Shown piece after piece: positions 54,088 through 64,000 of a stretch of 64,000 bases of DNA. The position numbers were made by a program, and so were the translations under genes. The notes beneath the pieces were generated by a model. It saw only the letters and a program-made list of their open reading frames with translations, did not search any database and was not told the DNA's origin. The stretch comes from Dryococelus australis (Eukaryota; Arthropoda; Insecta; Phasmatodea; Phasmatidae), in contig CM056993.1 in the NCBI GenBank assembly GCA_029891345.1, forward strand, positions 229,057,265 to 229,121,264. The letters are read 5' to 3'. Position 1 is the stretch's first letter, and each line of letters starts with the position of its first letter.

Positions 54088-54575
54088 ATGGAACGACTCG
54101 GGAACTATCTTTTTCTGGCGCCCAATGTGCCACTCAAAAGTCGAGTGGCACAAGACAACACGGATGAGCTAGCCACAACCATCAACTCAACGCTTACGGA
54201 GCCCAGAACAATCAGAATTCAGGCAGTCACAGAAAAACACCCCGTGGCGCCCACTCAAACAGTCAGAATGTTGAATGTAGCTCGTAGCCAGCCCGAGCTT
54301 GAAAAGACCAACTCGACCACAATCTGACTAAACCACTGTTCACGACAAGGCTGTCTAGAATGGGAATATATTGCATCCAATGCGCCCACTGTATGGGTTA
54401 GAGTACTGGTGTGAAGACTGTCATACCAGGCTAATCACATATTGTAACTGCGTAACTTGCCCCAGACGAGGAATCCATATGGGACAATGTATTCTCTGCT
54501 GCGAGAATTATCGGATGGACCGACGAACCGGTAAACAGGCCTGGCCTAGTTTACCAATGCAAAGTTTGTAAATGA
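54088..54575 (+). pseudogene. gag: gag N-terminal part with Cys-rich segment (element 6)
   Basis: An open stretch at 54088-54327 is followed by one at 54371-54571 that encodes EYWCEDCHTRLITYCNCVTC, then PRRGIHMGQCILCC. The spacing C-x2-C-x7-C-x-C-x2-C-x9-C-x2-C suggests a zinc-binding module. Just upstream, in the neighbouring frame, YCIQCAHC adds three more Cys, so a one-base frameshift probably cuts the original motif near 54396. The segment precedes the capsid part, unlike a retroviral nucleocapsid knuckle. Compare element 5 at 45.5 kb. Confidence 0.45.
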
Positions 54576-54576
54576 G

Positions 54577-54830
54577 TTGCAGAGTACCAACCTTCAAACC
54601 CTGGCTCAATCTCAACACGTAACCAAGCCAGCAACAATGGAGAACCTCAACTCCCGGAGTTTGCAGCAAGGCCACACGAAGATCCCTGCACATTTATTAA
54701 TGAATTTGAGCGGGAATTTCGACTTCATGAGATTCCCGAGAAACACTGGGTTTCTCGCGACAATCAAAGGGAAATGGCAACACCGGCGGAAAGAAGGGAG
54801 CATTAGCACTGTGCAAAAGGAACCAACCGT
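54577..54830 (+). pseudogene. gag: gag capsid fragment (element 6)
   Basis: At about 54655-54760 one frame reads EFAARPHEDPCTFINEFERE, then FRLHEIPEKHWVSR. The DPxxFIxxFE pattern is the start of the retrotransposon capsid domain. The rest of the capsid is missing, since protease-like sequence starts near 54830, so the element has an internal deletion here. Other frames in the region are shadows. Confidence 0.5.
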
Positions 54831-55230
54831 CATGATCCTAGATGAAGCGGTAGATACATCTGTTGCACCCTGCATCGCAATCTCCATAAATGGCCAAAAT
54901 ACCTTAGTCTTAGATTGAGCGGCATCAGGGAAGTTTTTGTGCCGTGACTTGCTCCAGCCGCACCAACGGCAGGAATTGGAACCTCAGACCAAGGCACTGA
55001 GAATGGCCAAACCAGACTGCACCCTCACCGTGGACGGATGTATCAACCTGCCATTCAAACTCCAGAGCCTGAAGACCCTCGGAGAATTCATTGTAACACC
55101 TGATATCAAAGAGGGCGTTATCCTAGGACATCCATGGCTCTGCGAGCAATAATGCATCATGGATCACGGGAAACGCAAGGTATACTTGGGCGACGGACGA
55201 CACGTAACGGTACACTGGGAGTATCCAGCC
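54831..55230 (+). pseudogene. pro: aspartic protease remnant (element 6)
   Basis: VAPCIAISINGQNTLVLD at about 54862-54915 ends at a stop where the active-site DTG would be expected (D then TGA). The second motif, KEGVILGHPWLCEQ, is at about 55108-55149 and matches element 1. A stop follows at 55150. Confidence 0.6.
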
Positions 55231-56082
55231 ATACAGTAAGAAGCCACAACCCCGGATGCACAGGTTATACAACACCACCTGACGGACACACAGTTTCGGC
55301 AACTAAAGGAAGTTCTCAACGAGCATATCAATGCCTTTGGAACTGGTGGGAACTTACATCAGACCCGAACGGTCCACCACGAAATACTCCTCAACAAATC
55401 CACACCAATTTACAACAGGACTTTCAAAGTTTTGACCAGATGCTGGAAGATATTCATGAAGCAAATAAATTAAATGACGCGGTAAGGAATTGTCGAGCCT
55501 TCCACATCTCCCTACGATTCTCATGTTGTGCTTGTAACTAAAAAAGATGGGCAGTTGCACTTTTGTGTACACTACAAAGCTTTGAACTACGCCACATTGC
55601 CCACTCCTCCACCGGCTCTCGACCTCGCACACACACTGCGCGAAATAGGCGAGGCCTGGATATTCAGTACTCTGTTACTCAGTTAATGGCAAATAGCAGT
55701 GCTTCCGGACAGCCGTCCATACACTGCCTTCAAGTCTCCAGAAGAGGAAACACTGCAGTTCAAGGTCATGCCCTTCGGACTCAAGAAGCACCAGCTACAT
55801 TATAGCGCCTGATGTCCTCCGAAGTCTTAACTGGATACATATGCCAGTTCTATTTGCCCTACCTGGACGACATAATCATCTATTCCAAGACATGGGAGGA
55901 GCATCTCTCCAACCCCTAGGTGTTGGAACGCCTTGAACTGCATGGACTCATGGCCAAACTATCCAACAGTCATTTTGAAAGGGCATCCATCAAATTCCTT
56001 AGGCCATGTCGTGTCCATGGAAGCCAACTACCCCCAAGACTGACCATTACCAGCAATTCAGGAAGCGGATGCTCCTTACACC
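55231..56082 (+). pseudogene. pol: Ty3/gypsy reverse transcriptase (element 6)
   Basis: Readable blocks: GIVEPSTSPYDSHVVLVTKK at about 55490-55548, HFCVHYKALNYATLPTPPPA to about 55618, IFSTLLL near 55660 (where the usual Asp is lost), LQFKVMPFGLKK to about 55790 and PYLDDIIIYSKTWEEHL at about 55857-55908 with an intact YLDD. At least five stops or frame changes occur. It is closest, within this window, to element 1 at 1.0-1.7 kb. Confidence 0.8.
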
Positions 56083-56640
56083 ATGACGCAACTTCGTTGT
56101 TTCATGGGACTGTGTAACTGGCGCAGGGATTTTGCTCCCAACATCGCAGAGACAATGGCACCCCTACATCCTCTACTTGGGAAGAAAACTATGTGGACGT
56201 GGACACCAGAACACCACGCCACCTTTGAAGCCCTCAAGGCCAGCTTTAGAAACATTGATCGCCTCCACCGCCCCCAGGGGAACGGACCCCTCATACTGCA
56301 AACGGCTGCTTGTCAACAGATTGGGAGCCGTTCTGTACCAGGAGGATCTGGATAGCAGACCCATAGTCACTGTGTGTGCCAGTACCCAGCTGAATCCAAC
56401 AAAACAAAAATACCACATTAACGAGCAGGAAAGTCTTGCTATAATATGGGCCATCAAGAAGTTTCACTACCACTTAGAATAGAACCACTTCATCCTTCGA
56501 TCCTGCTATTAAGAGTTTGATTTTGAAGTACAGCATTGCCCTGAATCGTAGAATGACCTCCCCGACACCTTGTCCTGGCAACCCAACCTCGAGGAAGATG
56601 CCAAACCGGACGAAGACATGGAGTGCATTCTCCCTCCGGA
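56083..56640 (+). pseudogene. pol: RNase H region (element 6)
   Basis: The frame at 56083-56355 carries LRCFMGLCNWRRDFAPNIAE and MWTWTPEHHATFEALKASF, the RT connection. A frame change leads to QKYHINEQESLAIIWAIKKF at about 56404-56463, the conserved Glu-containing block of RNase H. The downstream part, including the last acidic block (near 56540-56600), is damaged. Confidence 0.75.
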
Positions 56641-57450
56641 ACTTCTGATTGTTGCAGCTACAGCACAGTCAAAGTCAAATTGAGAGACACCAGCAACTTG
56701 ACCTGGAGATCCAGGACCTACTCCCACAATACCTGCAACAGTATGAGTTACGTGACAGCGCCTGGGCATGCAATCGCCAGCCGGATGCCTCTTGGAAGAA
56801 ATGGATACCTCGAGCTTTGCGGGGAGAAGTGTGTAGACATTTTCATGATCACCCAGATGCAGGACACCCTGAAACCAGAGAAACACTAGCTGACATCAGT
56901 GTTCGGTATATATGGAATGGCATAAGCCATGACGTCTGACAGCATGTTAGTGAATGCCCCAAATGCTGCCAACACGAGGCATATCCCGCCAGGTGAACTA
57001 CTGCAAAGCCCCGCAGACCCTACGTGTCTTGTAATAAGGTTGCAGTGGTCCTAAGGGACTCCATCCCAGAAGCACTAGAGGGAACCGCTCCCTGTTAGTG
57101 GTCACAGACATGTTTTCTCATTGGGTAAAAGCCTTCCCCCTACCTAGTCGAGAGACCCGGCATATTTTTGCCAAGTTCGATAAGGAGATATTCCCATTCT
57201 GGGGATATTTCCAAATCATTTTAACTGACAATGGCAATCAGTTTTCCAGCACCATGTGGCATAAAGCTTGCCAAGGATGGAGAGTTGAGATACCACCCCA
57301 AGTGAACCCCACTGGAAGAAGATCACCGCCACTGTGACTGCCATTTGCAGAGAATACTCTTCGCCCTTTGCAGAAGAACAAATGAAGCCACCGCTTCAAA
57401 ACCTAGCCAAATTCTGTTGGGCCGCACCCTGCAATGACCGGGGGAATGGA
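56641..57450 (+). pseudogene. int: Ty3/gypsy integrase, 3' truncated (element 6)
   Basis: The zinc-binding region is at about 56805-56970: VCRHFHDHPDAGHPETRETL with two His and, after a stop, CPKCCQHEA with the Cys pair. The core continues with VVTDMFSHWVKAFPLPSRET at about 57095-57150 and IILTDNGNQFSS at about 57217-57250. A short block to about 57440 has RTNEATASKPSQILLGRTL. The remaining C-terminal domain and any tail are missing, and the element ends here without a visible LTR. Confidence 0.75.
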
Positions 57451-59520
57451 AGTATGAGCTGCGTGTTTATGTTTGTCGGGAGAGGGGGGTTTGATGAGGT
57501 TGGTTTCTCCCCTCTCCCCTCCATATGTTTAGGAGGAAGTGAGAAGGAGAAAGGAAGCTCACATCCAAATGAAAATAAGCAAAGTTCAAATATATGCTCA
57601 CACTGCAGAGCAGGTGGGATCTCTCACTGTGTCACATGTTGCGCAACATGTTGCTTCGTCATGTGACTTTCATTTTACAAATAAAAATAAAATGACTGAA
57701 TTATTTGTATCACACAAAGGAAGGCCACTTTCCTGCATTGTAGGTTACAACAGACATCTTTGTCGCATCGTTAGAAGTAACTGCCTGTTGTGGGTACTGG
57801 TTTATTTAATTCATTCCTTCTGTAATTATGTATTATTCTTATACATTTTCTAGACATCGAAGTGATTAGAGAGGGCAACAGTTGCTGGACTCATATTAAA
57901 AATGCAGTACCTTACCCAGGATTTTAAGGTGGCCGTATGCCCAGCCCGCTAAATGTTGTGCAGAGCTTTGGCAGAAAACATTTAATTCAAAAACTCAAAA
58001 ACTACCATATTTACTAGTGTATAATTTTTTTTATTTATAACATTGCACCAAAAATTTGTGGTGCCTTGTTAGTAAGTATGTAACAAATAATTATTTCTTT
58101 ACAATAATTTGTGATGATTGTGATAAGTTTGGAAAATACTTCAATTAAATAACCTGCGGTGTTAAAAGCCAAAAAAATTGAAGCATCCTGTACGATATTG
58201 GTAACCTATGGTCGTTAAAAGAAGATCAACAACTGCAGTGGACGGCTGGCTTCCCTTTCTTTTTGCTTCTTTTATGGAGTGAAGTGCTTGTTAATTTTTT
58301 TGCAGTGCTGGAATGTGACTATACCCTTCTATCAAAAAAACTTTGCCTTTTCCCTTCTCCTCCCTCGACAGTGGTTAGCTATCCGCTTCTGGAAACAAAG
58401 AAGGCTTGGAGGAATGTATTGATCGGCAGCATAGACACGTAAAAGGAGAGGAGGGGAAACGTAAACATGTGGAAACTTTGCTTTGCTGTGAGGCAGGATC
58501 CAAGCTTTACCGCCAGCAACACACGTTAGTTTCAGCTAGCGTGTAATCCTCGATACTGCGATACCTCAATACCCTCTATACTTTATGGTATTGAGTATTG
58601 CATAAGAATATCCAAAAGTACGGAATTTTAACATTGTGCTAATGATATTTACCATGCACATTTATTCATCAAGCACAAAATTACTAAATGTACATAATAG
58701 TGAAACCTCGTTGTTGCAATTCCATTTATTCCATTTTCTGATGTCAGTCTTTTTTTTTCTTCGGATGGTCGCGACAACTATCCTATATAAACTATGTTAA
58801 AAAAACCTAGATTATATGACTCTTAAAACATAAATCTCACATATCTATCAATCAGATATTCTGCCTGAAAGCTAACATATATTCAGAACAATCGTTTAGC
58901 TACGATATACAGTGGATTTTCTATCATTCATTCCAGTTATTAACATTTCACTGTATATCTCTATGGTATTTTCACCAAAGATTGAGTGCTATGTGAATGT
59001 AAAACAACATGGATAATCGACAACTGGTACTATCGATAGTATTGTTTACATTCCGCCACAGTTTTTCGTGTTCTAAAGATCACTATTCTTCTTCTTACAC
59101 AGTAACTGCATTCATAGGTGGCAACATTGAGAAACCATCTTGTAATCTTGTTCTTCTTGAATGTTTACTACACTCATAGGTTGGCGACAATGAGAATGAA
59201 TCACACAATCTCTGATACTGTGCTCAACGATCTATGGTCTTTACATTGTAAACAAAATTTGAAATGAGGTTAGAGCGGTGGCAATATTTTGACAGTTGTG
59301 ATTATCATCAGAAACTATTGGCTGTGTGTTTAGTTAGAATTGAAAAGTTTTGAAAAAACTTGGCAAGAAATAAGTGGCAAAAATTCTCACAAATAAATCA
59401 GTTGTAATTTTAACCAAGGGATTGAGCTTGACTTGGCCGACGAAGGAACACCGAACGAAAATATTAATATAAATAAAAATTAAATTTAGCTCAATTAAAA
59501 ATTTAGAGTTTTTAATTTAA
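57451..59520. other. intron-like or intergenic stretch
   Basis: No gene is supported. At 58003 CCATATTTACTAGTGTATA resembles the ends of the piggyBac-like element and may be an isolated terminus of a relative. CGATAC/GTATTG-rich sequence at 58547-58605 resembles hAT-type subterminal repeats. Otherwise AT-rich with nothing recognised. Confidence 0.35.
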
Positions 59521-59521
59521 A

Positions 59522-59635
59522 GTAGAGCTGTTCCGATACAGATACTAAGTATCAGTATTGGCCGATACTTCGCCTTATTCCAATGTATCTGTTTCGGGTA
59601 TGGTATTGGACCAATACTTTAGTATCGGTTGTAGA
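59522..59635. repeat. possible hAT terminus
   Basis: GTAGAGCTGTTCCGATACAG followed by repeated GATACT/AGTATC and CCGATAC units resembles one end of hAT-type transposons. No opposite end or 8-base duplication was found. Confidence 0.3.
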
Positions 59636-60479
59636 CAACGAAGACATGTTATTACTTTCTTTAGGCACAAAAATGACCGTATTTAAGTTTGTATACCTCT
59701 AAAAAAAATAAAAATAAGGACAGTATTTACTCGTGAATAGCGCACCCTTTTTTCCCTAAAACAAAGGGGAAAAAAATTTGGGGTGTGTCTGGGGTGTGCA
59801 CTACACACCGAAAAAAGAGGAAGGGGGAGTGTTAGTCATAAATTGTCTGGGGGATGTTGAGGGAAGTGAAGGACCTGTCTGTTGTCTCATCTCTGTTCTT
59901 GCATCACTCCTCTCCCTTCTCTCTTTTTCTCACTCAGTGACCCTTCAGTTATGTGTAGGTCAAAACCCTGCTCCCCCTCCCCTCTTCAACTAATCGCATC
60001 CTGTCTCATGTGACAAAACCAGAGTTGTTAGATATTTACGACCCCCCACTCACTTGTGTAATACCCAGATGGTTGCCCATCAATAATTCTGCCATCTCTC
60101 TTTGTTTCCATGGCAGAGGCTAGGGAGCCATGTTCCAGTTGGTGGGAGAAGGGGGAGAAGGGAGGAAGAGATCCCTTTTTTTTTTTTAGATAAGGCATAT
60201 AGATAAGATTTTTAAGACATTCTAGCATGGCAAAAACAAAGAGAGCCCGTCACTGCTAAAAGGAGAAATGAGAAAAAAGAACAACGAAGCTGGAAATGTT
60301 TAGTAGTAGGAACAGGAGGTTTCTGGAATTTTTTTTACTTTGGCTATTTGCACCCAAGTCATTTAATTAAAGTATTTTGCAAACATAACACAATCACCAC
60401 ATATTAATGTAAAAAATAATAATTTGTTCCATACTTACAAACAGGGTGCTGAAAATTTTTGGTGCAATTTTATTAACAC

Positions 60480-61240
60480 TTTGAGTGCTGAGCTCTAGTT
60501 TGAAATCTATACCAGAAAAACTGATCATTTTTCTTAGGTTTTGTAAATTTTTTGCAAAAGCCTTTTTTTATTTCTAATTTTAAAATAAATATTTGAAAGA
60601 AAACTTCAAAACTTCCACTTTAAAATGATATATACCACACATGACTCAAAATATTTTTACAATACTATACAAATTTAAAAAAAATATCAATTTTACAAAA
60701 AACAAAACTCACATTTATCTTACATCTTACAATAGTGCAAAAGTAATCAGTTCAGAGTTCATTTTACTTTTTGTTTCTCTTCAATAACGAACAGTATTGT
60801 GGAAATAACTGATTTTTAAATTGGTATAATATTTTCTGTATGGTGAGCTGAACCGAACATTTTCTGATACAAACTGCTATTCCAAATCCATAACTGAAAA
60901 TCTGATAATTTTTCTCAGTTTTATTGTCTTTTGGTAAAAACATTTGTATTTCTTATTTACAAGAAAATATACTATATGAAACTTCAGAACTTCCTCTTCT
61001 GAATGATACGCAAAACTAAACACAAAAATTTTTTTTTGAATATTTTACGGATAGTTATTTTACAAAAAAAAGGAAAAGTCAATTTTATTTGAAGTCTCTG
61101 ACAACAGTGCAAAAGTAATTAGTTCACAGACAGTTTATAATATTTTTCTCCATCAACAATGCACAGTATCATGGAAATAACTAGATTTCAAATGGAACAA
61201 TTTTTTTTTGAATGATAAGCTGCAAAACATTCTCCGATGC
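60480..61240. repeat. diverged tandem duplication, period about 370-380 bp
   Basis: Blocks repeat in order: CTGATCATTT at 60521 and CTGATAATTT at 60902; ACAATAGTGCAAAAGTAAT at 60729 and ACAACAGTGCAAAAGTAAT at 61101; GGAAATAACTGATTT and GGAAATAACTAGATTT. The second unit includes the end of the transposase gene, so the 3' end of the piggyBac-like element was duplicated and then diverged. Confidence 0.75.
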
Positions 61241-63010
61241 ACATTGGAATTTTGCAGACACTGCACTGCCATGTTGTAGCCTTGCGTACAGCTTTACCCA
61301 GTGATTATATGCCTCGGCCTGCACAGACCTGGTACATCTTCTGCCTTTTCTTCTTCCCATCTGGCACTAGTATTTTTTTCAAGAAAATGTTTTCCAGCGA
61401 GTTGCATCAAGCTGCTTCCTGGTGATGGATTACTGTCTTGTGGGTCGTCTTCAAAAACAGCCATATCACTTCCAATCCTTTTCATGAACTCTGACATGGA
61501 TATTTTCTTTTGTTTGACATGGTTATACATTACACATGCATTTGACAAGCAGATGAGTAGCATGTGAAAAGCCAATTTTCTCCACCACTTGACTGATCTG
61601 TGGTTGAACGCTACAAACGACATACACTGGTCAGAAAGATCAACAGCAAATTTTTTGGCATTGTAACTGACCACCGCAGCTGGCTTAGTTTTCACATTTC
61701 GTCTTCTGTCCACAAATGTGACCTTTTATTTCATGTCTTGTGCTTAGCATGTAAACATAACATTTATCTTTCCAACACTTCACCAACATGTTTCCCTCCT
61801 TGCGAAAAATCTGCTCACCTTTTTGCAGTTTTGGATTGCGTAGTTCACTAGGCATGCCAACCCTGTTCTTTTTTACTGTACCCACCAGTGCTGTCTGCAC
61901 ATTCTAAAGTGTAACAACCAAGAAAGGACTTGTGTAGTAGCGGTCAGTGTACAAAGTGTGACCATTCCAAGCTAAATTGTGTAGAAGTCGCATAAGAACA
62001 TAATTAATAACGAACACTTCAAAATTCCAGACATAACCTGTCTTTGAATCAGAGAGCATGTAAACTTTCATTCCATAGCGACTGGATTTCTGAGGCATGT
62101 ACTGCTTAAAATACAGCCTGCCTCTGTAAGCACACATTTCCTCATCAATAGTAATGTCCTCCCCTACTTGATATGAAGTCCTGCACTTCTGACACAATTC
62201 CTCAAGTAGTGGCCACACTTTGTACACGACATCATAACAAGGCTCACCTTTTCCTTTTTCCTGCCTGTTGTCATTCAGGTGAAAATTTGCCATTCGTGAG
62301 AAAAACCTGTCCCTTGACATCAAATTGGGGCAGAAGTTACATGATACACCTACTAAAGTACTCCAGTGGTCTTTCAAATAGGGCCTTTCAGATATACCCA
62401 TGTGTATAATGACAGCAAGGAAGTTTTTGATTTCCCCTAGTGACACTGGTTTCCAGGATGCTAGCCTACTTTTGGGTGATATTTGGATTTGTTTCTTTTT
62501 CACATTAATTTTTCTGGCGAGCCTACAAATTTGTTTGCTCCTTCATTAGATGTATTAAGTCCTGACTAACCAAATTAGAGAAAAAAATCAAGTGGCGTAC
62601 TATGTTCATCCAGTTGTGCATCAGTTTTCACACCAGAAATGCCACAATATACAGCTATATTCAGCGCTGAATAAATTTCTATCCAGTCACTTTCAGCAAA
62701 ATTTCTAGCCACAACCTTACCTTGTCTGCCATCTCCAACATTACTTGCTGTATTCCTGCTGCTATTCTCAGTCTAGTATTGCCATAATGGTTTTCTTCAC
62801 TTGACGAGTTATTTTTTTCTTGACTATCTAAAAATAAATTAATTGTTTGGGCGTTGAATTGAAAAACAAACAAAAATGCCACGTGAAATAAAATTTACGA
62901 AAGTAATACTTACCAGAATGACTTTCATTTCCAGACAAAACAAAATCTGGATCATTTTCACTATCGTCGTAATTTTCAGACTCACTATTGCTAAAATCAC
63001 TCGCCATCAT
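61188..63010 (-). pseudogene. piggyBac-like transposase, frameshifted
   Basis: The product begins MMASDFSNSESENYDDSEND (acidic N-terminus) at 63010. A possible intron runs from the GTAAGT donor at 62913 to a TTTTTAG acceptor at 62828. After frame breaks come DWIEIYSALNIAVYCGISGV, then TPLDFF and SQDLIHLMKEQTN. The frame at 62503-61904 holds WKPVSLGEIKNFLAVIIHMG, ITIDEEM (first Asp) and LYTDRYYTSPF (second Asp), and the frame ending at 61294 has YNAKKFAVDLSDQ (third Asp region). A Cys-rich C-terminus follows in another frame (WQCSVCKIPMC, then ECFAAYH). The enzyme would excise and insert DNA without leaving scars. At least four frame breaks make this copy dead. Confidence 0.85.
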
Positions 63011-63320
63011 GGTACGTACATATAAAAATGATTTGGAGCTCCGTTTTATTACTTTGCACGCGTATTTATTTAATTCTGCAGATAGAATGCTATCTGGCGT
63101 GGCGCACAAAAATCATTGCCACAGTCGCAGTAGTTAATCTATTGTAGTACTTTGCTGAAGTGCGATCTAGCGGCTGGAAAATGAACTACTACGACTGAGG
63201 AAGGTTTTACAACAAAGGCGACAGCCGTAACAATAAAAAAAAATTTTTCCCTGGAACTTGTTGCAAAAACCATGGTGCTCACTATACACGAGTGCACACT
63301 ATATTTGAATAAATATGGTA

Positions 63321-64000
63321 TGTGTTGCTCAAAAAGTTGCACCTAACAACACTTGTATTTCAAAGCAAATGGTTTCACCTGAAAATGTTATGCAAAACCT
63401 TTTAACGAGGAATTATTATTTGTAAAAATGTTTTCTATTGTGTTTAAAGGTTGTTTTATCTGGTAAGGTTGGTGTTTCATTGTATCTAACGTAAAATTAA
63501 CATGACTTCAAAACTTAATATTTATTTAACTCAAAGGGCAGCATCTTCGCGAATAAAATTATATGTCCAAAAGCATATACTCTACCACTTATCAGCAAAA
63601 AATTGTTTGAACATCGAATGACTTGTTTTATGTGTGTTCATTTTCAGTAACTTCTTGCGGGGAAATAAGAGGATTTGTATTAATTTATTTCAATAGACAC
63701 GCGTCTTTGAATAAAGTGATAATATGTAAGTGCCTATTTGACACATTTTGCCATCTAATAATGGGTAGGTAAGCACCAAGCCGAGTGCAGTGTAACTTAT
63801 GGCAGGAAAAATCAGACGTGGTTTTGAATGATTAATTATTAAAGACAGTGAAGAAATAAATTATAATTGCCTCATTTGTGTATCAAAATTACAAGTTTTC
63901 TTTGCAGTAAAATATGATTAATTACTTTAAAAGACAGACATTTGCCACATGTGCAAGGTGTCACCAACAGGTAGCGGCGTGGAGAGGTCATCCTCCTGCC
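63321..64000. other. AT-rich stretch, nothing recognised
   Basis: No coding, RNA or repeat termini supported to the right edge of the window. Confidence 0.4.

Larger units (their letters stand above)
59720..63320 (-). mobile_element. piggyBac-like element (about 3.6 kb)
   Basis: The left end (CAGTATTTACTCGTGAATAG, then CGCACCC and AAAGGGGAAAAAAATTT, to about 59785) matches the inverted right end at 63230-63320 (CCATATTTATTC, CTCGTGTATAGTGAGCACC, CAGGGAAAAATTT). The decayed transposase lies between them on the minus strand. The usual TTAA target duplication is not seen at either end, so the exact limits are uncertain by a few bases. Confidence 0.6.

Noticed and set aside
57998-63320. A larger piggyBac-like element starting at 58003, with CTCAAAAA repeats on both sides
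   Set aside because: The 59720 end matches the right terminus over a longer stretch. CTCAAAAA is low-complexity and not adjacent to the right terminus.
1-64000. CRISPR arrays, bacterial operons, rRNA genes, riboswitches
   Set aside because: None are present. Splice sites, retroelements, MITEs and low coding density show animal nuclear DNA.

Overview
This window looks like intronic DNA from an animal nuclear genome, most likely an arthropod and probably an insect with a large, repeat-rich genome. Three short minus-strand exons (52118-52225, 42897-43035, 30508-30622) encode consecutive parts of the kinase domain of an ATR-family checkpoint kinase. All have canonical splice sites and matching phases. 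The introns between them are about 9.1 kb and 12.3 kb. No ATR exon was recognised above 52.2 kb or below 30.5 kb, so the flanking DNA may be further intron. The assignment to an insect rests on env-bearing Ty3/gypsy elements and on the mixture of piggyBac, hAT, pogo-like and R1-like repeats. It is an inference.

Almost everything else is mobile DNA in decay. From left to right: a broken plus-strand Ty3/gypsy element (1 to about 5.3 kb); an env-bearing, errantivirus-like element (6.4-18.6 kb, plus) whose integrase gene is split by a minus-strand Ty3/gypsy insertion (10733-16230, target duplication AAGT), which itself holds a tRNA-derived SINE candidate; one LTR (about 18.6-19.7 kb) that seems to be shared with a second, internally deleted env-bearing copy (to 22.1 kb); a 231-bp MITE; two 5' halves of one gypsy family pointing away from each other (23.9-25.3 kb minus, 31.2-32.9 kb plus) around an AT-rich 5.9 kb with a 117-bp MITE; a solo-type LTR (33.0 kb); a second SINE candidate (34.5-35.0 kb); another gypsy leader fragment (36.4-37.3 kb); a 1370-bp hAT-like element with a perfect 8-bp target duplication; a 5'-truncated R1-like LINE with its RT core deleted (39.1-40.5 kb); and a 1608-bp pogo-like element (41.1-42.7 kb).

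Right of ATR exon B lies a nearly full-length Ty3/gypsy element (about 45.5-50.0 kb) in the 9-kb intron. Beyond exon A there is a further gypsy element (52.6-57.4 kb) with a clear LTR promoter, and then a piggyBac-like element (59.7-63.3 kb, minus) whose transposase keeps its acidic triad in broken frames. AT-rich stretches with nothing recognisable separate these units.

The LTR elements share a gag-protease-RT-RNase H-integrase order. Two of them carry an env, two carry a Pro/Ser/Thr-rich segment after integrase, and two gypsy gags have an unusual Cys-rich segment at their N-terminal side. Every element gene has stops or frameshifts, so none is expected to work as it stands. No bacterial operons, CRISPR arrays, rRNA genes or intact tRNA genes were seen.
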